This document shows positions 7,301 to 10,874 of a stretch of DNA of 10,874 nt, piece after piece (positions within the stretch are counted from its first letter, which is position 1; each line of letters starts with the position of its first letter). Origin of the DNA: Methylobacter sp. (GTDB lineage: Bacteria; Pseudomonadota; Gammaproteobacteria; Methylococcales; Methylomonadaceae); the NCBI GenBank assembly GCA_028714995.1, contig JAQTLI010000057.1, positions 1-10,874 of the forward strand. Reading direction: 5' to 3'. Both the position numbers and the translations under genes were made by a program. Under the pieces are notes generated by a model. The model did not search any database. It saw only the letters and a program-made list of their open reading frames with translations, and was not told the origin of the DNA.

Positions 7301-8331
7301 ACTGCACCTATGTAATCGGCAAGGTGATCGATCAGCAGCAGCTGACAATTCGCCATGCAGGTGAGGTCATTTATTCCGCCAGCCGGTCAGAAATGCAGAC
7401 AGTCTGGTCTGAAGTCAGCTACCGAATGCAGGCATTGCGTGATAACCCTGATTGCGCCCTGCAACAGTTTGAGCGAATTGCCGATGATGAAGATCCCGGC
7501 TTGAATGTTGCCTTAACTTTTGATGTTAATGCTGAAGTAACCGCGCCGTTTCTTTTAGCAAAAAAACCTAAAGTAGCCATACTGCGTGAACAAGGGGTTA
7601 ATGGCCATGTAGAAATGGCGGCAGCGTTCGATCGTGCCGGCTTCACCAGTATCGATGTACACATGAGCGATATTATTCATGGTCGAGTGAGTCTGAGTGA
7701 TTTCACTGGACTGGTTGCCTGCGGTGGTTTTTCTTATGGTGATGTACTTGGAGCGGGTGGCGGCTGGGCTAAATCCATTCTGTTTAATCCACGCGCCAGG
7801 GATGAATTTGCAGCATTTTTTCAGCGACAAGATACCTTCGGGCTAGGTGTTTGTAACGGTTGCCAGATGATGTCGGGATTGAAAGAAATCATCCCCGGCA
7901 CAGAACATTGGCCGCGCTTTATGCGTAACAACTCGGAACAGTTTGAAGCCAGGGTGGCTATGGTTGAAGTACAAAAATCACCCTCCATCCTGTTTGCTGG
8001 CATGGAAGGTTCCAGAATGCCGGTCGCCATTGCGCATGGAGAAGGGCGTGCAGAGTTTGCTATGGATCCTGCGGTGGCTCTTGAGGCAGGAGCGGTTTCA
8101 TTATGTTATGTTGATAATTATGGTAATTTAACCACTGAATTTCCAGCCAACCCCAATGGTTCGCCTTTTGGCATTACCGGATTGACCACAACGGATGGAC
8201 GATTTACCATTATGATGCCGCATCCTGAACGATGCTTCAGAGCGTTGCAAAACTCCTGGCATCCCGACGACTGGAGTGAATATGGCGCATGGATGCGCCT
8301 ATTCAGAAATGCCAGAGTTTGGGTGGGCTAA
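4318..8331 (+). CDS. purL: Phosphoribosylformylglycinamidine synthase PurL (large, single-chain)
   Basis: A cytoplasmic enzyme that converts FGAR, glutamine and ATP to FGAM, the fourth step of purine synthesis. From 4318 it has 1337 residues; the E. coli enzyme has about 1295. I chose 4318 because MLKISGTSALSDFRVKKLLAEL aligns with the family's N-terminus; an in-frame ATG at 4270 would add 16 unrelated residues from inside a hairpin. Neither start has a clear Shine-Dalgarno. Landmarks run in order: GTISPWSSKA, FAQANSEHCRHKIFNADW, METHNHPTAISP-type ATP/Mg site (VETHNHPTA), GATGSGGEIRDE, GDRSVTGLVARDQMVGPWQV, IPVKDSLSMKT-like loop, YHDRSDGGL, then the C-terminal glutaminase with C1179 (GVCNGCQMM), H1302 and E1304 (PHPER). 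Two in-frame repeat-bearing insertions (about residues 67-94 and 806-833) account for the extra length; none of the recognised catalytic motifs is interrupted. Confidence 0.97.
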   Translation: MLKISGTSALSDFRVKKLLAELQAVDSNIKAVSARFIHFVDVESDLDEGQAEILNRLLAYGSGQAIADDYEIPPCISPSGSAVGCSNSLPTNLSGERLLVVPRSGTISPWSSKATEIAQRCGLTGVKRIERGIEYTLAAKEPLSVAGKALLYDRMTQTVLYGDAEPELFVQHQPKPLLSVMLIEQGRDALVTANSELGLALSDDEIDYLTDSFQKLGRNPTDVELMMFAQANSEHCRHKIFNADWTIDGVEQAHSLFKMIRNTAEKSPEGILSAYSDNASVAIGSAAQVFIRNARTGEYAYVEEDAHLLMKVETHNHPTAISPYPGAATGSGGEIRDEGATGRGSSPKAGLTGFSVSHLKIPEFPQPWEDNNGKPERIASALDIMLQGPLGGAAFNNEFGRPNLAGYFRSFEQPAPGSAGNEFRGYHKPIMIAGGMGNIRPMLVQKHPIPAGSLIIILGGPAMLIGLGGSAASSQASGEGSEDLDFASVQRENPEMERRCQEVINHCNSMGNDTPIVSIHDIGAGGLSNAVPEIIHDCDRGGRFELRNVQNADKGMSPMQIWCNEAQERYVVAIKSESLELFTSFCEREHCLYAVIGEATEEEYLSLNDALLGDKPVDIPMSLLFGKPPKMYRNVEHVQPNLTALDFSGVSLSEAVKRVLSFPAVADKSFLIHIGDRSVTGLVARDQMVGPWQVPVADVAVTSSGFYALTGEAMAMGERTPIAVIDAPASGRMAIGEALTNLAAARIDSLKKIKISANWMAAAGYQGEDAALFDTVKAVGMELCPALGIAIPVGKDSLSMKTVWKDDALDDCMDAEGRAPTVGALGDAGAQTEKTMTAPLSLIITAFAPVKDISKTLTPQLRNVQDEDSALILIDLGTGKNRLGGSVLAQVYKQLGNECPDLDEARLLKAFFDTIQTLNSQDKLLSYHDRSDGGLLATVAEMMFASRLGVVLTIDRLGDDVLAALFNEELGAVLQVRQSDCKEVVELLTHSGLVDCTYVIGKVIDQQQLTIRHAGEVIYSASRSEMQTVWSEVSYRMQALRDNPDCALQQFERIADDEDPGLNVALTFDVNAEVTAPFLLAKKPKVAILREQGVNGHVEMAAAFDRAGFTSIDVHMSDIIHGRVSLSDFTGLVACGGFSYGDVLGAGGGWAKSILFNPRARDEFAAFFQRQDTFGLGVCNGCQMMSGLKEIIPGTEHWPRFMRNNSEQFEARVAMVEVQKSPSILFAGMEGSRMPVAIAHGEGRAEFAMDPAVALEAGAVSLCYVDNYGNLTTEFPANPNGSPFGITGLTTTDGRFTIMMPHPERCFRALQNSWHPDDWSEYGAWMRLFRNARVWVG
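4528..4606. repeat. Palindromic element inserted in frame in purL (N-terminal)
   Basis: Three stem-loops follow one another within 70 bases: GAAATAC/GTATTTC (4528-4534, 4541-4547), CAGCC/GGCTG (4559-4563, 4567-4571), and CAAATTCG/CGAATTTG (4574-4581, 4589-4596). The encoded residues (around IPPCISPSGSAVGCSNSL) fall where E. coli PurL has only a short linker between LLKYG and LLLVTPR, giving about 25 extra residues. The Ser/Pro/Gly/Cys-rich composition is unlike the rest of the enzyme. The most likely reading is an in-frame repeat insertion. Confidence 0.6.
6750..6808. repeat. Repeat-bearing in-frame insertion in purL (central)
   Basis: An inverted repeat CTGCAT/ATGCAG (6750-6755, 6758-6763) overlaps the first of two GATGCAG copies (6757-6763 and 6796-6802). 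Each copy is followed by GAGCAC (6770-6775 after a 6-base gap, 6803-6808 directly). TAGGCG also occurs twice (6782-6787, 6791-6796). The encoded Ala/Gly/Asp-rich stretch (CMDAEGRAPTVGALGDAGAQ) lies between SMKTVW and MTAPLSLII, where E. coli PurL has about 23 fewer residues. Confidence 0.55.
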
Positions 8332-8345
8332 AAGTACGCTCTACT

Positions 8346-8442
8346 AACCGATCAAGAGAATAACGAAATGAAGGGATTGCGAAAATGTTTACTAGTGATC
8401 GGTTTAGTGTAGGCCGTGATATGAAGTATCATCGGTTATTCT
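8346..8442 (+). promoter_or_regulatory. Leader with two interleaved inverted repeats
   Basis: AACCGATCA (8346-8354) pairs with TGATCGGTT (8396-8404), and the pairing can extend past one bulged T. AGAATAAC (8357-8364) pairs with GTTATTCT (8435-8442). The pairs interleave (A, B, A', B'), which allows a pseudoknot or two competing folds. B' ends just before the AAGGA ribosome-binding site of the next gene. The role is unknown. Confidence 0.35.
8368..8412 (+). CDS. Possible 14-residue peptide ORF (truncated-signal-like)
   Basis: ATG at 8368, with GAGA at 8356-8359 spaced 8 bases upstream, opens MKGLRKCLLVIGLV followed by TAG at 8410-8412. The sequence looks like the start of a signal peptide (Lys/Arg then a hydrophobic run). 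It could be a leader peptide, a very small membrane peptide, or the remnant of a small lipoprotein gene such as an entericidin. The three codons after the stop lead only to another stop. I do not recognise a family. Confidence 0.3.
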   Translation: MKGLRKCLLVIGLV

Positions 8443-8453
8443 AAGGACAGGGA

Positions 8454-8885
8454 ATGATGTCGCCGATTTATCGAGATATACTTATTGTATCGGTCCTGAT
8501 CGTTATCTTTACTGCCATACCCGATGTGATACTCGAATTATTGGTTGAATTCGGCCATCTTTTGGTCGAGTTTTCTCATGCCTTGTTTGAGGTAATTGAG
8601 ACCGCTCTTGATCACCTCATCGAACACTTTTTTCATACTGAGCTCCATCACACTCAGATCATTGTATTTTATATAATAGTATCTGTTGCGCTCTATATAT
8701 TCTATTGGCTGTACCGTGTATTGCCTCGTCTTTTTCGTTATGTTAAAGAAAGTCTAATTGCCACCTGGGAACGGGAAAAAACAAGCATTTCTATTTGTTG
8801 GCAAGAGCTGTCTTTATTCAACAAAATCAAGCTGGTTTCAATTTGTACCGCGGCCATCACCGGCTACATTTATTTTGGTTTTTAG
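8454..8885 (+). CDS. Unrecognised small membrane protein with histidine-rich amphipathic helix
   Basis: I do not recognise this 143-residue protein. It has a hydrophobic segment at about 9-24, a second at about 68-90 (very Ile/Tyr/Phe-rich) and a third short one at the C-terminus (about 127-143), suggesting two or three membrane spans. Between the first two lies a long predicted helix (about 25-66) with near-repeats LLVEFGH/LLVEFSH and seven histidines: H35, H42, H54, H58, H61, H65, H66. Spacings of 7, then 4, 3 and 4, put these on one helix face together with Glu and Asp. A basic loop (about 97-110) follows the second span. AAGGA at 8443-8447 is a good ribosome-binding site for either ATG (8454 or 8457). 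It follows purL and a structured leader. Metal binding is a guess from the histidines. Confidence 0.75.
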   Translation: MMSPIYRDILIVSVLIVIFTAIPDVILELLVEFGHLLVEFSHALFEVIETALDHLIEHFFHTELHHTQIIVFYIIVSVALYIFYWLYRVLPRLFRYVKESLIATWEREKTSISICWQELSLFNKIKLVSICTAAITGYIYFGF

Positions 8886-9023
8886 CTGCTGAGATCTTTG
8901 TTGATGCCTTCAGAATTTAATAGGCTGCAGGCAATAATTCAGCATAATTAATTTCCCCGTAATACCATCAAGATTAACTGGCTATTATATTCTATCATAT
9001 TGTTTTTCAATGTTTATTCCATA

Positions 9024-9045
9024 AAGGCCTCGGTAAGTTGGCCTT
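9024..9045. repeat. Short inverted repeat upstream of the HD-GYP gene
   Basis: AAGGCC (9024-9029) and GGCCTT (9040-9045) form a 6-bp inverted repeat with a 10-base spacer, 72 bases before the response-regulator start. The following AAAGTTTG is not a convincing T-run. It could be an operator half-site pair or a weak terminator. The rest of the gap at 8886-9116 is AT-rich with no clear promoter that I would assign. Confidence 0.3.
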
Positions 9046-9090
9046 AAAGTTTGAAAAATATGAGCGCTGATCTACAATCATAATAGGCAT

Positions 9091-9120
9091 ATGAAGAACA
9101 ACGCGAGAATGAGCAAATGA
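9091..9120 (+). CDS. Possible 9-codon ORF coupled to the HD-GYP gene
   Basis: ATG at 9091 opens MKNNARMSK and ends with TGA at 9118-9120, overlapping the response-regulator ATG (9117-9119) as ATGA. This mirrors the overlap seen before the yaiI-like gene. The frame's own ribosome-binding site is poor (AGG only 3 bases upstream), so chance is quite possible. Confidence 0.2.
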   Translation: MKNNARMSK

Positions 9121-10208
9121 TTACTATGGAATCCGCACGTATCCTTATTGTTGATGACGAGCCAGTAAACCTGAAGCTACTGGACAAGATGCTGTCGGCT
9201 CAAGGCTATAGTAATCTGGTTTTGATCCAGGATTCCAGGCAGGTGCTGGAAAGCTATCGGCAGGAGCGCACTGACCTGATTTTACTGGACATCAATATGC
9301 CGCACATTGATGGTTTCGGCGTGATGGAGCAGCTCAAAGCACTTCAAGATCCACTATTTCCGCCTGTCGTGGTTCTCACTGCTCAACATAGTCAGGATTT
9401 TTTGCTGCGAGCCCTTAACGCAGGTGCGCGCGATTTCCTCAGTAAACCTTTTGACCGTAACGAGCTGCTGGCACGAGTGCGCAACATGCTTGATGCACAA
9501 CTGGCGTATCGTCTGCTTCATGGTCAAAAGGCTGTGTTGGACGAAATGGTCCAGGCGCGTACCGATGAGCTGCGTCGCACACAGCTGCAAGTTGTACAAC
9601 GGCTGGGTCGAGCTGCTGAGTACCGTGATAACGAAACCGGTAACCACATCCTGCGTATGAGCCACATCGCGGCTTTGCTGGCGAAATCCATCGGTTTGAG
9701 CGAAGCTGAATGTGAGTTAATGCTGCATGCCAGTGCCATGCATGACATTGGCAAGATCGGTATTTCTGATCATATACTGCTTAAACCCGGAAGGTTAGAA
9801 TCCGAAGAGTGGGCCATTATGCAAACCCACGCCACCATCGGTGCGCATATCCTTGAAGGCGATGATTCTGATCTGATCCGGTGTGCACGTGAGATCGCGC
9901 TCACCCATCACGAAAAATGGGACGGCAGTGGTTATCCTTACGGTCTTGCCGGCGATATGATCCCGCTGATGGGGCGCATCGCAGCATTGGCCGATGTGTT
10001 CGATGCACTGGCTTCCGAACGACCCTACAAAAAGGCATGGACGATCGAGGCGTCGGTTAATTTAATCAAGGAAAATCGAGGCACACATTTCGATCCTGAC
10101 CTGGTCGATGTATTTTTGATGCAACTATCTGAAATTCTTAAGATTCGTGAGCAGTTTTCTGAACCTGAGAGTGGGTGTGATTTATTAGGCCAATCCCTAC
10201 AGACATAG
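9117..10208 (+). CDS. Response regulator with HD-GYP output domain (RpfG-like, probable c-di-GMP phosphodiesterase)
   Basis: A 363-residue two-domain signalling protein, cytoplasmic with no signal peptide. The N-terminal receiver domain (about 7-125) has the acidic pair D13/D14, phosphoacceptor D58 (LILLDINMP), T88 and K110 (LSKPFD). A helical linker (about 128-165) leads to a complete HD-GYP domain (about 160-340). This has E173 and H177 (NETGNHILRMSH), HD at 209-210 (HDIGKIG), HH at 264-265, and GYP at 272-274 within HHEKWDGSGYP. Proteins with all these residues normally hydrolyse cyclic di-GMP, and phosphorylation of D58 would control that. No histidine kinase or GGDEF gene is nearby in this window, so the partner is unknown. 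ATG at 9117 is chosen; ATG at 9126 is also possible. Confidence 0.93.
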   Translation: MITMESARILIVDDEPVNLKLLDKMLSAQGYSNLVLIQDSRQVLESYRQERTDLILLDINMPHIDGFGVMEQLKALQDPLFPPVVVLTAQHSQDFLLRALNAGARDFLSKPFDRNELLARVRNMLDAQLAYRLLHGQKAVLDEMVQARTDELRRTQLQVVQRLGRAAEYRDNETGNHILRMSHIAALLAKSIGLSEAECELMLHASAMHDIGKIGISDHILLKPGRLESEEWAIMQTHATIGAHILEGDDSDLIRCAREIALTHHEKWDGSGYPYGLAGDMIPLMGRIAALADVFDALASERPYKKAWTIEASVNLIKENRGTHFDPDLVDVFLMQLSEILKIREQFSEPESGCDLLGQSLQT

Positions 10209-10240
10209 CTGGAGGCCATGAATATAAAAAAGGTAGTGGG

Positions 10241-10360
10241 TCAAGCTTGCAATTTATCATGAATATCGACGCCAATCGCTACCTTATTAATAAACAATCC
10301 AATGATGGTATCGTGCATCAAAACTGAATTGAAAAACAGATGGTTTTCCTTGTCAGACAT
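10241..10360 (-). CDS. Possible 39-residue ORF, or 3' fragment of a decayed gene
   Basis: On the minus strand, ATG at 10360-10358 opens 39 residues beginning MSDKENHLFFNSVLMHDTII and ending VDIHDKLQA, with TGA at 10243-10241. A GGA lies 4 bases before the ATG. The frame stays open upstream to a TAA at 10453-10451, adding about 30 hydrophilic residues without an ATG, so it may be the tail of a longer, lost gene. The residue mix looks protein-like, but no family is recognised. It is co-directional with rlpA, 138 bases beyond its stop. Confidence 0.3.
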   Translation of the reverse strand: MSDKENHLFFNSVLMHDTIIGLFINKVAIGVDIHDKLQA

Positions 10361-10452
10361 TTGATCCAAGTTTGTAGATTCAGGTTTTTGCGTTCTATTT
10401 TTTGGGTGTTCACGTTTGCCAGCTTCATGCTTGGCGGCGTCATGTGGTGCTT

Positions 10453-10492
10453 AGTACGGTAACGTACTCAGTGGGAAAGAGCCGGCGCCGGC
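10453..10492. repeat. Two palindromes beyond the rlpA stop
   Basis: AGTACG (10453-10458) and CGTACT (10463-10468) form a 6-bp stem closed by GTAA, which as RNA on the plus strand is a GNRA tetraloop. GCCGGCGCCGGC (10481-10492) is a perfect 12-base palindrome 6 bases beyond the rlpA stop. In the rlpA direction the latter is followed by TCTTTCCC, so it could act as a weak terminator. Confidence 0.4.
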
Positions 10493-10498
10493 CTGAAG

Positions 10499-10874
10499 TC
10501 ATTTCGATGAGGTGGTCTTTTTTGCTCGCTGTTTTTTCTTGCGGGACTTTTTGGCGGAGCTCTTCTTTTTGACGGGTTTAGCCTCAATTTTGACCTTGGC
10601 GGTGCCGCCCTCTTTTATATCAAGCTTTTTAGCCGCTGCGCCGGAAAGGTCGATGACACGATCTTCGGCATAAGGTCCACGATCATTGATCTTGACCTCG
10701 ACTTTCTTGTTATTTTCGAGGTTGGTCACTTTTGCTTTGCTCCCCATCGGCAAAGTCGGATGGGCAGCCGTCATTTCTTTTTGGTTAAATGTCTTGCCAC
10801 TGGCGGTCTCCTGGCCTTGAAATCCCGGTCCATACCATGACGCCTCGCCGACCTCCTTTTGAACAGGTTTGGTG
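10499..10874 (-). CDS. rlpA: RlpA-family double-psi beta-barrel protein, 3' part (partial)
   Basis: The frame is open from the right edge of the window, so the start and any signal peptide lie outside; 124 residues are visible. They contain the RlpA double-psi beta-barrel core: GEASWYGPGFQGQETASG, then MTAAHPTLPMGS, VTNLENNKKV, the conserved KINDRGPY with the catalytic-type Asp, and RVIDLSGAAAKKLDI. The ATG at 10774 is the internal Met of the conserved MTAAHPTLP segment, not the start. RlpA proteins are cell-envelope lytic transglycosylases acting on peptidoglycan, often at the septum. Unlike E. coli RlpA there is no C-terminal SPOR domain. The barrel is followed by about 27 residues dominated by Lys, Ser and Arg (from KPVKKKSS to the end). 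It converges on the HD-GYP gene. Confidence 0.9.
   Translation of the reverse strand, partial: TKPVQKEVGEASWYGPGFQGQETASGKTFNQKEMTAAHPTLPMGSKAKVTNLENNKKVEVKINDRGPYAEDRVIDLSGAAAKKLDIKEGGTAKVKIEAKPVKKKSSAKKSRKKKQRAKKTTSSK

Larger units (their letters stand above)
10209..10498. other. Low-coding gap between HD-GYP gene and rlpA
   Basis: This 290-base gap separates two convergent genes. It holds a GGAGG only 2 bases before an ATG (10218) that opens just 14 codons on the plus strand, and a possible short minus-strand ORF described separately. Near the rlpA stop there are two palindromes. I see no tRNA, transposase remnant or clear terminator with a T-run. Confidence 0.5.

Noticed and set aside
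8886..9116. tRNA or small RNA gene in the gap before the HD-GYP gene
   Set aside because: I found no cloverleaf-like arms or T-loop consensus, and only a weak 6-bp inverted repeat.
9354..9754. Minus-strand ORFs inside the HD-GYP gene
   Set aside because: They are shadows of a complete, motif-rich plus-strand gene.
10218..10327. Two plus-strand mini-ORFs (14 and 22 codons) overlapping by ATGA after the HD-GYP gene
   Set aside because: The GGAGG is only 2 bases from the first ATG, the peptides are unrecognisable, and the minus-strand frame here looks more protein-like.

Overview
The window reads as a chromosomal housekeeping segment of a gammaproteobacterium. The DeaD, DapA, BamC and PurL proteins all look gammaproteobacterial. 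The dapA-bamC pair is a known gammaproteobacterial arrangement. The moderate base composition, the dispersed-repeat style and the unfamiliar membrane protein make me think of a methanotroph of the order Methylococcales, but that is inference without a database search.

Layout. (1) Positions 1-141 hold the 3' end of dnaQ, the proofreading subunit of DNA polymerase III. It converges on deaD, a cold-shock-type DEAD-box RNA helicase on the minus strand (184-1983). A strong 11-bp hairpin lies between the two stop codons. (2) Divergent from deaD are a UPF0178/YaiI-family gene (2139-2582) and then dapA (2672-3547), bamC (3553-4209) and purL (4318-8331), all on the plus strand. dapA has a recognisable extended -10 promoter, and bamC follows it closely. 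purL is separated from bamC by two consecutive hairpins. (3) Downstream of purL are a structured leader with a 14-codon ORF, a small unrecognised membrane protein with a striking histidine ridge (8454-8885), and an orphan REC/HD-GYP response regulator (9117-10208). (4) A sparsely coding stretch (10209-10498) with small palindromes and a possible small or decayed minus-strand ORF leads to the 3' part of an rlpA-family gene on the minus strand, cut by the window edge.

Functions. The genes cover DNA replication fidelity, RNA remodelling, lysine/diaminopimelate synthesis, outer-membrane protein assembly, purine synthesis, cyclic-di-GMP signalling and septal or peptidoglycan maintenance. They form neighbourhoods rather than one pathway.

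Most unusual points. purL carries two separate in-frame insertions, each made of inverted or direct repeats, that are absent from the E. coli enzyme as I recall it. They look like palindromic repeat elements tolerated inside a protein. Other points worth a second look are the histidine-ridge membrane protein, tiny ORFs that overlap downstream starts by ATGA, and interleaved inverted repeats in the leader at 8346-8442. I see no CRISPR array, tRNA, rRNA, transposase or obvious defence system.
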